IMG/VR virus record: IMGVR_UViG_3300047510_001118
Location: 62,001-126,000 of that record
Origin: a virus
Length of the DNA stretch: 64,000 nucleotides
Strand: one strand, 5' to 3'
Both the position numbers and the translations under genes were made by a program. The notes under the pieces were generated by a model. It did no database searches, had not been told where the DNA came from, and saw only the letters and a program-made list of their open reading frames with translations. This document shows positions 55,043 through 63,776 of this stretch, in pieces (the first letter of the stretch is position 1; each line of letters opens with the position of its first letter).

Positions 55043-56482
55043 TCAGACAGGATCACCTGTGCCAATATTACTGAGGAATTGGCGCAGTTTAGTTGAATCT
55101 GCCTGTGCCCGTATTTTGGGCAAGGGTGCGCCCTGTGTGGGATCAGTGACTTCTCCAGTTTCTGGATCTGTTGCCGTATTACTGGTGCGTTTGATCTGAT
55201 CTAATATAGCAGTACTCTTGGGTCTATAGTCTGTGTCGCCTTCTATGCCCGGATCTGTGATACGCAGTGTGTCAATGTCAAAGTCTAGATCAATCTTCAT
55301 GCCCACACCACTTGATGAGCGTGTCTTCATCAACTGTATCTGATACTTGCCACGCTCACGCATAGCACGGCTGGTAAAGATACCTATGACGTTGTCTGCT
55401 GTTTGAATTTTACTGAGTCCGCCTGAAATGTGGCTGTGATCAAACTCTACTTCTTCTACAGCCGCACGGTTTAACTGGCTGGCAGTGACAAACACACACT
55501 GTTTTTCCATGGCTAGATTTCTGAGTTCTTCACTGACAAACTTGTCCTTGACAAACAGATCTGCGGGGCTGATCTTTTTGTTTATGGGCATCATTAGATC
55601 TAGGTAGTCCACTAATAACACGTCTACTTTACGATCTGTTTTGATTTCATACTCTTTTAAGTAAGCACGTATGTCATTGGCGTTCTTGCCTGAAGCCATG
55701 TATTTGACTTGGAATGCGCCCGATTTCTTGCCAATCATCTTGACCTTCATTTCCACGCCGTCTAAATCTTTGAAAATGTCCTTGGTTGATATGCCCGTGG
55801 TCATTGAATCTACACGCATACTTACCAGTGCTTCACTGAGCTCAAAGGTCAAGTACATGACGTTCAAGCCCGCCAGGGCCCAATTAACGCCCAAGTTGGC
55901 CAAGAATAGACTTTTACCTGCGCCCGAACCGCCAGCAAAGATATTCAACTCTCCGCGATTCATTCCGCCAAATAGGCGTTTGTCCACAGTTTCCCAACCA
56001 GTCTTTACCTGTCCGTTTTTGTCTTTTAGGCCTAGTAGTCTGCCCTTGGGATCACGCCAGTAGTCTGTGCCCAGATCTTTTTGAAGTCCTATCTGTACGG
56101 CCTGTTTGATCATGTCTTCCACAGGACCATAGTTGCCTTCTTCCAGCATGTCTGCGGCTTTGAGTATGGCACGTTCTAGACCCTTGTGTCGGGTAAATGT
56201 TTCAAACTCTGTGAGCAGCCAATCATAGTGCTCGTCTTTGAGCTGTCCTGGATCTTTGAGTTCTGTTTTGGTTGCGGCCACCACCATGTCAAATGTGGGC
56301 AGAGCATTGTGTTCTGACACATAGTTGTTGATGAATTCCGCTGAGTCCTGTAGTCTGCGATCAAATAGAGTGTGATCAAAAATGCTTTGGCAGCGCACAA
56401 AAGTGGCGGCATCACTGAGCATCATTTCCAAATACAGTTTCTGTATGTCATGTCCGTAGTCTGTGTTTTGTCTTGTTGTCAT
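55043..56482 (-). CDS. 41: replicative DNA helicase, DnaB-like (T4 gp41)
   Basis: A RecA-fold helicase: Walker A GGSGAGKS at 184-191,TFELSEALVSMR, Walker B VLLVDYLDLM at 288-297, QLNRA (sensor) and HISGGLSKI. N-terminal 170 residues form the helical collar. 479 aa, like T4 gp41 (475). It unwinds the lagging-strand template 5'-3' and works with the primase encoded just upstream. Minus strand, separated by eight bases. Confidence 0.93.
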   Translation of the reverse strand: MTTRQNTDYGHDIQKLYLEMMLSDAATFVRCQSIFDHTLFDRRLQDSAEFINNYVSEHNALPTFDMVVAATKTELKDPGQLKDEHYDWLLTEFETFTRHKGLERAILKAADMLEEGNYGPVEDMIKQAVQIGLQKDLGTDYWRDPKGRLLGLKDKNGQVKTGWETVDKRLFGGMNRGELNIFAGGSGAGKSLFLANLGVNWALAGLNVMYLTFELSEALVSMRVDSMTTGISTKDIFKDLDGVEMKVKMIGKKSGAFQVKYMASGKNANDIRAYLKEYEIKTDRKVDVLLVDYLDLMMPINKKISPADLFVKDKFVSEELRNLAMEKQCVFVTASQLNRAAVEEVEFDHSHISGGLSKIQTADNVIGIFTSRAMRERGKYQIQLMKTRSSSGVGMKIDLDFDIDTLRITDPGIEGDTDYRPKSTAILDQIKRTSNTATDPETGEVTDPTQGAPLPKIRAQADSTKLRQFLSNIGTGDPV

Positions 56483-56490
56483 ATACTATA

Positions 56491-57483
56491 TTATATCTCC
56501 GAGAACCAACGTTTTGCCATTAATTTGACTTTTAATTCTGACTGCTCCCTGTGCTGATAGATCTGCTCCAAACACCAAATCTTACCATAGCGTTGAACAG
56601 CATCATGTGCGTCTTTGCAGCCTGGAAACTCAGGCAGGCTCACTGACCAACCCAATTCCAGTGCTCGTGACACTGTGCGACTGCCATCTGTGTCACGATC
56701 TGGAACCAGTATGATTTCACGATCCAATCTATTGATCAGCATGGCCTGTTTTTCCATGACGTCTGCGCCCAATATGGCCACACCGTCAATGCTGAGTGCG
56801 TCCATGGGTCCTTCAACCACTACCACAAACTGTCTGTCACCCTGCTGATCTAAATTGAACACATAGCCTGGCTTTTGATCTGAAATGTACTTGGGCTTGC
56901 CCTCTACGACCTTGCGGGCAGTATTGCCCACTATGTTGCCTTGATAACGGAATGGTATGATCACACGATCTTGATAGCCATTTAAGGGTGTCCAATAGAA
57001 GTCATCCATGGGGTCAAAGCCTCGACTGTACACATAGTCTATGACCTGATTGAACCACTCTGCCAAATCCGGGGGCAGTTGATCTAAACTGATCAACCAC
57101 TGCCTGATTGGCAAACTGCCCTGGGGCAATTCACGCTGTTCAAACGTGGGCAGAGTCACAGCGGCCAGGGCCTGCTCATCTGCTTCTATTTTCATGGCTT
57201 CAAGGCTGAGTTTGGTTATGGCATCGTCTGGTGCGCCCATCCACTGCAGCAGTTGACGCATCTTACGTGGCAAATGACGCCCTGCTACATAACTGGCTTT
57301 GTATCCACAGTTAAAGCAGTGATAACTACAGCCGTCACTGTTGCGTATAATACCGCCACGCTGACGTGTGTCTAGGGTAGTGCCGTTATGATGGCAGCAC
57401 ACAGCGTTGAACTTGGTCCAACCGCTGGGTGTCTGTTTCCGTTTTGCGGGAAGGTACGTATAGATCGCATCGACGATACTCAT
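56491..57483 (-). CDS. 61: DNA primase (T4 gp61-like)
   Basis: N-terminal zinc site Cys-29/30, His-31 and C56-x2-C59 (CFNCG), then the TOPRIM core VVVEGPMDAL with Glu-224 and PDRDTDG (261-267). 330 aa, like T4 gp61 (342). Makes RNA primers in a complex with the gp41 helicase. Promoter (57490-57518) gives a leaderless mRNA at ATG 57483. Confidence 0.93.
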   Translation of the reverse strand: MSIVDAIYTYLPAKRKQTPSGWTKFNAVCCHHNGTTLDTRQRGGIIRNSDGCSYHCFNCGYKASYVAGRHLPRKMRQLLQWMGAPDDAITKLSLEAMKIEADEQALAAVTLPTFEQRELPQGSLPIRQWLISLDQLPPDLAEWFNQVIDYVYSRGFDPMDDFYWTPLNGYQDRVIIPFRYQGNIVGNTARKVVEGKPKYISDQKPGYVFNLDQQGDRQFVVVVEGPMDALSIDGVAILGADVMEKQAMLINRLDREIILVPDRDTDGSRTVSRALELGWSVSLPEFPGCKDAHDAVQRYGKIWCLEQIYQHREQSELKVKLMAKRWFSEI

Positions 57484-57489
57484 ACATAC

Positions 57490-57518
57490 ATTTTAGTTTC
57501 TTATTCGGATTTTGTCAA
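57490..57518 (-). promoter_or_regulatory. sigma70 promoter for primase/helicase, leaderless
   Basis: On minus: TTGACA 57518-57513, TAAAAT 57495-57490, 17 bases, then six bases to ATG 57483. Sits within the 3' end of the structural gene. Confidence 0.8.
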
Positions 57519-58557
57519 TGGGATTGGGCGGTCTGCCTACGGGATCTGTGCCAATACTTTCATAGACATTGGAACCACTGGTGCCAGTGCCAGTCCAAGA
57601 AATTGTGTCTATGTTGCCCTGAGTGGTCACGCCGTTGATTAGGCCTGTGACTGTGACAGTGATGTCGTTGAGTCCATTTACACCACCTAGGAAACTGCCC
57701 AATATGGTCAATGTATCACCAACTAGATAGTTCTGCCCACGCAGTACAGGGGTTACTGCTGAGTAGACGCCCGCAGTTTTGGTCACTGCGAATCGTGCGC
57801 CTGAACCAGCACCTGAACCTCTATTTCTAAAGATACGGAAACGAACAAATCTCCAATCGCCTGTGAGCGTTTTGGTAGTGTCTACACCAGTGTCCCAAAC
57901 ACCAATATTTGTCCAAGTAACGCTGTTGGCTGTGCTCTTATCACGTGTGGCTTCAACAATAATGCCGCCTTCGTATGTGCCTTCGTAATCTACAGTTATG
58001 GTTCTAGTGGCGCCTATATCATCATTGATGCTGTTGCCAAACCGTCCAACTTCACTGACATATTCTTTGCGATCAAATTCATAGTTAAACACTGTAAGTT
58101 CTTCGATCACAGTGCCTGCGGCATTGAGTTCATTGTAGCCATTTAGTACTTCTACAGATCCAAACAATTCAAACTGTCCGTCAATATACAGTGGAGTAGT
58201 ATCGTCATCACCGTCAACTAATCTAACAGCCATCAACAGTTGTTGTGGATCTACGTCATCTAATGTTGCTGTGGGTATAACCATGGATAACTGTCCAGGT
58301 TGACTGACAATAGGTGTAGCAGTGACTTCAAACAGTTTTTTGTGTTCACTGTCAAAAAATAACACATCAGCAGTGTAGCCTACAACATTCTGCTTACGCT
58401 GTTCTGAATTGCGTACATCTATCTGTATGGCATTGTCCGTGCCTTTGTATAATTTTAATTTGCGCTGATACACTTTTCTAAACTCCGTGTTGAATCCTAC
58501 TCGATCTGTAGTAACTGTAATCCTATTTGGTACTAAATAAAACTGAATTTTTTGCAT
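57493..58557 (-). CDS. virion structural protein (354 aa)
   Basis: Beta-rich with the Thr/Gly/Asp composition of tail or neck proteins (YLVPNRITVTTD, VDGDDDTTPLYIDGQFELFGS). No enzyme motif. Ordinary late box (58588-58595). Its C-terminal codons hold the primase promoter, so structural and replication genes are interleaved. Confidence 0.77.
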   Translation of the reverse strand: MQKIQFYLVPNRITVTTDRVGFNTEFRKVYQRKLKLYKGTDNAIQIDVRNSEQRKQNVVGYTADVLFFDSEHKKLFEVTATPIVSQPGQLSMVIPTATLDDVDPQQLLMAVRLVDGDDDTTPLYIDGQFELFGSVEVLNGYNELNAAGTVIEELTVFNYEFDRKEYVSEVGRFGNSINDDIGATRTITVDYEGTYEGGIIVEATRDKSTANSVTWTNIGVWDTGVDTTKTLTGDWRFVRFRIFRNRGSGAGSGARFAVTKTAGVYSAVTPVLRGQNYLVGDTLTILGSFLGGVNGLNDITVTVTGLINGVTTQGNIDTISWTGTGTSGSNVYESIGTDPVGRPPNPIDKIRIRN

Positions 58558-58587
58558 TGGGATAATTCACTCAATTTGTAGTTATTG

Positions 58588-58595
58588 TATTTATG
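58588..58595 (-). promoter_or_regulatory. late promoter box CATAAATA
   Basis: Minus-strand box 30 bases before ATG 58557. Confidence 0.5.
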
Positions 58596-58964
58596 GTAAA
58601 ACTAACGGAAGAAATCAGAGAAAACTTTCCTTTTATTTCAGTGGTCCACTACGGGGGCTTGGAATACGTGGGAATCGTGATCAATCAAGATCAATATGTA
58701 ACCAGCCTTTATAATTATGAAGCTCTAAGGTCTGACCTTGAAAAACGCCAGTTTTTAGAGTTAGGCGAAGCGTGGTGGTGGGAAAGTAATCGCACTATTC
58801 CAATTAACATTTTCTTAAAAATAGAAATGGAACCCTACAAATACAGCATCATGACCATGAATACCAAAGATGTTAATGTGGTATTTGGTCCTACTATAAA
58901 CATTCACAATATTTCTATTAAACGTGTAAAACGCAAGGTCATACAGTTAATACGCAAACGTTAA
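58593..58964 (+). CDS. phage protein of unknown function (123 aa)
   Basis: Single plus gene: EEIRENFPFISVVHYGGLEYVGIVINQDQ. Basic C-terminus (KRVKRKVIQLIRKR). Recalled from marine T4-like phages. Overlaps the convergent gene by four bases and the opposite late box at its start. Confidence 0.8.
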   Translation: MVKLTEEIRENFPFISVVHYGGLEYVGIVINQDQYVTSLYNYEALRSDLEKRQFLELGEAWWWESNRTIPINIFLKIEMEPYKYSIMTMNTKDVNVVFGPTINIHNISIKRVKRKVIQLIRKR

Positions 58965-59539
58965 CTGTATCCGTAACTGAGACCTTCACAGATTAAATTC
59001 ATGTGTACTACCACAGCCATAGCGTAGCTCATCGCATGTGCTTTTTTAAAGTAGTATTCACCGTTCGCTGGTTTCGTCCAAATCTCCTGCCCAATCTCTG
59101 TCCAAGTCTTCCCAACTAGATGTCTCTTCGCCGGGCGGATCAAAGCGAGCAACATTGCCAACTCTTCTATACTGCGGGGTTTCATTTGTCTCAGCAACCC
59201 ACCGTGCCCATTTACGTGGAATAGTAAATCCGTGAACTCGTCCTGCTCTAGTAGATCCCATAGCGGTTCAGTCTCCATTAGTTCTGTGAGATGTTCTTCA
59301 TTGCGAACACCTGTATATATCCCTACATTTAAAAAGTCTATTTTAAAGTAGCCGCGCTGTTCAGCATCCTTGTAATCGATAGTTGATTGATTAGTTCTAT
59401 AATCTTTGGGAATAGGTGTAACATATATGCCTGTGTTATGAGGCTTTACTTCGCCGCGATCTTCTCGTACGGCCACAGTGTGTTCGAATAATTCTAAGGC
59501 TCGACTTCTATCAGCAAAGTCTATGTCAATGTCCGGCAT
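58961..59539 (-). CDS. minimal DNA polymerase III alpha (DnaE)-palm-like protein
   Basis: 192 aa that align in order with the palm of bacterial DnaE: PDIDIDF (Asp-3, Asp-5; E. coli D401, D403), NTGIYVTP, YKDAEQRGYFKIDFLNV with Asp-68 (E. coli D555), LLxxDExTDLLFHVN, MKPRSIEELAMLLALIRP and KKAHAMSYAMAV. PHP, fingers, beta-binding and tau-binding parts are missing. All three catalytic aspartates remain. Recalled, without known function, from T4-like cyanophages; this phage family has its own polymerase gp43 elsewhere. Confidence 0.82.
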   Translation of the reverse strand: MPDIDIDFADRSRALELFEHTVAVREDRGEVKPHNTGIYVTPIPKDYRTNQSTIDYKDAEQRGYFKIDFLNVGIYTGVRNEEHLTELMETEPLWDLLEQDEFTDLLFHVNGHGGLLRQMKPRSIEELAMLLALIRPAKRHLVGKTWTEIGQEIWTKPANGEYYFKKAHAMSYAMAVVVHMNLICEGLSYGYS

Positions 59540-59706
59540 GTTTCAACCTTTTTCCAATCCTGAGATCCGTTAGTGTGATGTCCAATATAGCGTTCACCCG
59601 TTTCAAGATCTATTAACATCCATTTCTCTGGACACTTGGTTTTAACAACCAATGTCTTTGGTTCTGCCAATTCTTGAACTTCTTTTCCGTCTAACAGTTT
59701 TCTCAT
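59521..59706 (-). CDS. small phage protein (61 aa)
   Basis: Mixed strand protein (KCPEKWMLIDLETGERYIGHHTNGSQDW). Overlaps neighbours by 4 and 19 bases; unknown, but likely co-translated with the DnaE-like gene. Confidence 0.74.
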   Translation of the reverse strand: MRKLLDGKEVQELAEPKTLVVKTKCPEKWMLIDLETGERYIGHHTNGSQDWKKVETCRTLT

Positions 59707-60437
59707 AGTTTTCCTTCTTCAACAACACTACGAACCATTTCCATGTCAACTGGATAAATTCTAAATCGTTTAGACCAAAACTCTGGCTCTAACACAGCAA
59801 ATACAATGGCCAGTTGTTCGTCGTTGAATTTACTCAACAGTTGACGTCCTGACTCACAGTTTAACACTAACCAAGGACTGATTTTTCCGTCCTTAATATC
59901 ATAGACTGCTCTGTTAACACTGACGTATTTGAAATAATGATTCCATTGACTTTGATTATTATCTGCCCAGGCCATCATAGTTGATATAGATCGTTGTAGG
60001 GCCACATCAGCAGGTTCTTTCTTGATAAGGTCTAGAACATAGTCATAGTACAGTTCTTCTCTACACCAATGATCTAATTTAACTCCACTGGTTACTACAA
60101 AATCAATATATCGATCTGTATACAACGGATTAACGTTGCTTAGAAAACTGCCAAACTTGACAAAAGCATTGTAGTAAGGACTTTTGGCAAATTCTTCGTA
60201 GGTTTTTTGATTTTTTACTTTTTGCGTTAGTTGAAAAAATCTCACATAGGTCTGATAGCCTAATAAGACATGTTTCTCATCTTTGGCTAAATGTCTACGT
60301 TTCTGTTCGCACATGTGAACAGACAGAGTACTTTCTTTGGTGTACCCATTGTTACAGTACTGACAGACATATGGTTTTTCAACGGCAGTCAATTTTATCT
60401 TGATTCCTTTGTGTTTCTCGAAAACATCTAAATTCAT
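59703..60437 (-). CDS. zinc-finger protein, marine phage type (244 aa)
   Basis: CQYCNNGYTKESTLSVHM...QKRRH gives a C2H2 finger (Cys-25, Cys-28, His-41, His-49). The rest is helical. I recall it as conserved near replication genes of T4-like marine phages. Four-base overlaps on both sides. Confidence 0.82.
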   Translation of the reverse strand: MNLDVFEKHKGIKIKLTAVEKPYVCQYCNNGYTKESTLSVHMCEQKRRHLAKDEKHVLLGYQTYVRFFQLTQKVKNQKTYEEFAKSPYYNAFVKFGSFLSNVNPLYTDRYIDFVVTSGVKLDHWCREELYYDYVLDLIKKEPADVALQRSISTMMAWADNNQSQWNHYFKYVSVNRAVYDIKDGKISPWLVLNCESGRQLLSKFNDEQLAIVFAVLEPEFWSKRFRIYPVDMEMVRSVVEEGKL

Positions 60438-60901
60438 AATAATTTTTTAATTTCTTTGTCATCGTAACCTAGGTCTTTGGCTATTTCCTTAATTTCTTTT
60501 TCTGAAGTGATCTTTGCTAATAATTCTAATTCATCTGTTTTCATGTCAGGATAAACAGTTTCTAAAAACTTAAGAACTTTATTATTTTCACTTTTCTTTT
60601 TATAGCCAATCCATTCATGAAAGTAAATTTTCTTTTCTTCGTTGCCAGTCATACAGACTAGATACCATAATAGTTTAGGGTGCTTGCTGATATCAAAAAA
60701 GTTTTTATTATAGTATTCGTTGGTTTTAAACACAGCCAACTCTTGTGCGTCTCTATCGCTGGTTTTAATAGAACTGGCATATCGTAACAGAAGATAAAGA
60801 CTAATCTGTTTTCTTTGATCATCTGTGAAGTTATCCCAGAGATCTCTAGCACCCATATCAATGGCTGCGGTTTCGTCTTTGATAGTTAGTTTATCACTCA
60901 T
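60434..60901 (-). CDS. phage protein of unknown function (155 aa)
   Basis: Helical, charged: LWDNFTDDQRKQISLYLLLRYASS then DLGYDDKEIKKLL. Conserved beside the zinc finger gene in related phages as I recall. No motif. Confidence 0.8.
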   Translation of the reverse strand: MSDKLTIKDETAAIDMGARDLWDNFTDDQRKQISLYLLLRYASSIKTSDRDAQELAVFKTNEYYNKNFFDISKHPKLLWYLVCMTGNEEKKIYFHEWIGYKKKSENNKVLKFLETVYPDMKTDELELLAKITSEKEIKEIAKDLGYDDKEIKKLL

Positions 60902-61520
60902 CTTTAGGTCTCAATAATGCGTCAAAGGCCATAACAGTTCTAGTTCCTGTACCTGTCCACGGATATACAGTGTGCGGTATATGACTAGGGAATACTATTA
61001 TTGTGCCCGGATTTGGTGTGTATTTCCAAACATCGTTCATTACAAATTTAGTAATGTCTTTGGTCTGTGGCATTCTAAAAAGAATCTGTCCGTCCGATAC
61101 TTTTTTATTTTCATCAAAGTCTGGAGCAGTAATATACATGTTTCCACTGATATGTCCTCCAGGATGACTATGAAGTTCTTGATATTCGCCTTCGTGTTGT
61201 TGTATAGTCCAGATGCTGGTTATCAACGGTTTACATAATTTTAATTCTTCAGCACCACTTTGTGCTGTGACAAGGTCCATGTATCCTTGGCAGACATATT
61301 CCAAATACTTTACCAACCAACTGACGTCTATGTCTAATTGATTAGGATATACCTGTATTTGTTGTCCCCCACGCAGGCTGATGTTAGGATCACCGCCATC
61401 GTTTAATTCCGGGTGACTGTGAAACTCGTCAGCCAACTTATGAATTTTTACAAAGGTGGATGCTGGGATATCATCTAATGCTATAACAGTGGGTTGAAAG
61501 TATGCTACCTTAAATGCCAT
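60894..61520 (-). CDS. 2OG-Fe(II) oxygenase (208 aa)
   Basis: ELHSHPGGHISGNMYI with His-117/119 region, FPSHIPHTVYP with His-183 and Arg-194 (TRTVMAFD). Fits the 2OG-FeII_Oxy_5 family in cyanophages. Hydroxylates an unknown target. TAATG coupling upstream, eight-base overlap downstream. Confidence 0.85.
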   Translation of the reverse strand: MAFKVAYFQPTVIALDDIPASTFVKIHKLADEFHSHPELNDGGDPNISLRGGQQIQVYPNQLDIDVSWLVKYLEYVCQGYMDLVTAQSGAEELKLCKPLITSIWTIQQHEGEYQELHSHPGGHISGNMYITAPDFDENKKVSDGQILFRMPQTKDITKFVMNDVWKYTPNPGTIIVFPSHIPHTVYPWTGTGTRTVMAFDALLRPKDE

Positions 61521-61795
61521 TATTTGTCCTTGATTGTCTGATATATTAGTATAGCACGGTCTAGGGCTTTTTGTAAAGTAGGATTGGTACGTGCTTCTCT
61601 CCGAATTTCACCCCACATCTTATCTTCCATTACGTGATCGTGTAACGGTCGTCCATCAACGGTTCTTGGATCATTTTTATCGTATTCCCAACCGATTGGT
61701 TTTCTTGTATCGGGGGCCGCACCAATCTCTCGAGCATAGACAGTGTTGCCGTCACGCTCGTATATGTAAGTTGCCCCAGGTGTTAGCGATCCCAT
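61520..61795 (-). CDS. conserved phage protein, MGSLTPGATYIYER family (91 aa)
   Basis: I place the start at ATG 61795, which gives the known family head MGSLTPGATYIYERDGNTVY and avoids an 83-base overlap. End RTNPTLQKALDRAI. Recalled as common in marine T4-likes. Confidence 0.82.
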   Translation of the reverse strand: MGSLTPGATYIYERDGNTVYAREIGAAPDTRKPIGWEYDKNDPRTVDGRPLHDHVMEDKMWGEIRREARTNPTLQKALDRAILIYQTIKDK

Positions 61796-61796
61796 A

Positions 61797-62303
61797 TTAT
61801 AATAACTTGTAATGGTTGATAATTTCGCTCTGTCTACTAATGTCTTTAGTAAAAAACGCACACATAGGTTTTGGCCCATCAGTTAACGGTACGCTGAGCA
61901 ATTGATTATTTTTCATTTTAGGAAAGTACCATTTAACATCACTGTAAATGTTTACTATTTCAATCTGAGCATACTCGTGTTTAAATGCGCTCAATGGATT
62001 AAAAATAAATGCTTCAAATCCTCTGTCGTTTAAACTAGTCAAAGGTAGAACTTCTAACTCGTTTCCGCACTCACTGTCCCCTACTGCTATGCTCCAATCT
62101 ATAGGCATAGTTACTTCGTTGCCTCCAATGTTTAATACCATTGCTGGACTATTAAAACTTTCTAAAAAGATTAATGGAATAAAAAAGAAATCGGGATTAT
62201 TTGGATCGTTGTTATCTAGAACACTAAATCTAATATCTTCCTCAACTTCATCTGGCATTTTTGATAAATCAAATGTCTTGTTGTCTATTGTTAAAATTAA
62301 CAT
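61797..62303 (-). CDS. conserved phage protein (168 aa)
   Basis: LNDRGFEAFIFNPLSAF, IEIVNIYSDVKWYFPKMKNNQLL and PMCAFFTKDISRQSEIINH match, from memory, a family in marine T4-like phages next to uvsW. Unknown role; RNA-like beta fold is possible. Confidence 0.8.
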   Translation of the reverse strand: MLILTIDNKTFDLSKMPDEVEEDIRFSVLDNNDPNNPDFFFIPLIFLESFNSPAMVLNIGGNEVTMPIDWSIAVGDSECGNELEVLPLTSLNDRGFEAFIFNPLSAFKHEYAQIEIVNIYSDVKWYFPKMKNNQLLSVPLTDGPKPMCAFFTKDISRQSEIINHYKLL

Positions 62304-62315
62304 CTTATCTCCGAG

Positions 62316-63776
62316 TTACAGCCAATTTATCTTTTCAAGAGTAAAAGGATACTTGGCTTCTTTGTAAAATTTTTTTCGCTCTGTTAAGTGTCGTTTCGCG
62401 TATTTGCACGTTGACGTGATGTCCCAGATTTGTACAAAGTCTTTATCTTCTGCCTTTCTAATCCCTCGCCCAATGCTTTGTATAACGCGGACAAAGCTCT
62501 TTCCGGGTTCAAGAAGAACCAGATTAAAAATCCTTGGAATATTAAGACCCACAGCGGCCACACCATAAGTCGCCACAATAACCTTGCTATCAGATTCTTT
62601 AACTTCATCATAATGTTCTTTTCTCTCTGTTAATTTAACTTCGCCGCTGATAAACACTGAATCTGGAATCGCTTCAACGATTTGTTTGCCTGCGTCTAGC
62701 CTATCTACTAATATTAATGTATTGCCTGCATCTTTTATTGAATTACATAATTTTGCGATATATCCTATACGTTCACTGTCTGTGACAAGATATTTTAATT
62801 CTTCTTGATAGGTTCTAAATTCTTTTACATCTAGCATCTGTACAATGTTAACATGACATTGTGCCAACACACCTCGCTCTTGTAGTTGATGTGCCGCTAT
62901 TCTATTAACCACTGGGCCAATTGTGGCTAGGATACTATGAAAATTAATTTCTTCTTTGGGTATAGTTCCTGTAAGTCCCCAACGTATAGGAGCATGAGCC
63001 ATGTTTTGACTCAGTAGTTTCTTTAACACATCTGCCTTGGCCTGGTGAACTTCGTCTATGATTACACAGACTACACCTTCTAAGAATTCCGCCAATGACA
63101 GTGTTTCAGAATCGTAACTTTTCTTATCTAGTATGTTTAAACTTTGCCAAGTACAGATAGTATGTGTACGATTTAATTCTTTTCTATCTCCAAAATATAC
63201 CCCAACATCTAACCCAACATTGCGATAGTCTTCTTCTGTTTGAACAACTAGGCTCTTATTTGGAACAATAACTAATGTTCGACCGTAAGGTTCACACAGT
63301 GCTGATAGAGTGGCTGTGATAATTGTTTTACCTGCGCCAGTGGCTAACTCTTGTAACCCTTGCGGGTTATCCATAAAGTTATTAATCGCATCTAGTTGAT
63401 AGTCACGTAATACAATAGGTTGCCCAGCCATAGGGTGACCTTTTGGCCATGTCTTACCTTGTTCAGCCCAATATTGATCTGTGATTTTAGCAAAATCAAA
63501 TTTGTGTGTTTGGCGTAGATCTTCAATTTCTTCAACGCTGACGTCGCACTCTTCTAATATAGGAAGAATAGTTTCTAAGTGATTTAGATAACCATTGCCT
63601 CCAAGACCAAAGAACGTAGTAGTACCATCCCATCGTCCTAATTTGTATTGTGGCATGTGACGAGCATATGGAAGCTCAAATTTTAATGCGTTAGAAATTT
63701 TCCTCCGTATTTCAACTGGAAGACCTTCTATTTTAATATTGACTTCGTCTCGAATAATTATTTTACAACTGTACAA
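62316..63776 (-). CDS. uvsW: UvsW-type recombination/replication helicase
   Basis: SF2 helicase: Walker A LATGAGKT at 144-151, DEVH box 241-244, LTGTIPK motif III, QSIGRGIRKA motif VI (433-442). The N-terminal 100 residues (YKLGRWDGTTTFFG) match the T4 UvsW dsDNA-binding part. Reverses forks, unwinds R-loops and drives branch migration; in T4 it also helps switch from origin- to recombination-dependent replication. The start must be TTG at 63776; no ATG lies near. 486 aa (T4: 503). Confidence 0.94.
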   Translation of the reverse strand: MYSCKIIIRDEVNIKIEGLPVEIRRKISNALKFELPYARHMPQYKLGRWDGTTTFFGLGGNGYLNHLETILPILEECDVSVEEIEDLRQTHKFDFAKITDQYWAEQGKTWPKGHPMAGQPIVLRDYQLDAINNFMDNPQGLQELATGAGKTIITATLSALCEPYGRTLVIVPNKSLVVQTEEDYRNVGLDVGVYFGDRKELNRTHTICTWQSLNILDKKSYDSETLSLAEFLEGVVCVIIDEVHQAKADVLKKLLSQNMAHAPIRWGLTGTIPKEEINFHSILATIGPVVNRIAAHQLQERGVLAQCHVNIVQMLDVKEFRTYQEELKYLVTDSERIGYIAKLCNSIKDAGNTLILVDRLDAGKQIVEAIPDSVFISGEVKLTERKEHYDEVKESDSKVIVATYGVAAVGLNIPRIFNLVLLEPGKSFVRVIQSIGRGIRKAEDKDFVQIWDITSTCKYAKRHLTERKKFYKEAKYPFTLEKINWL

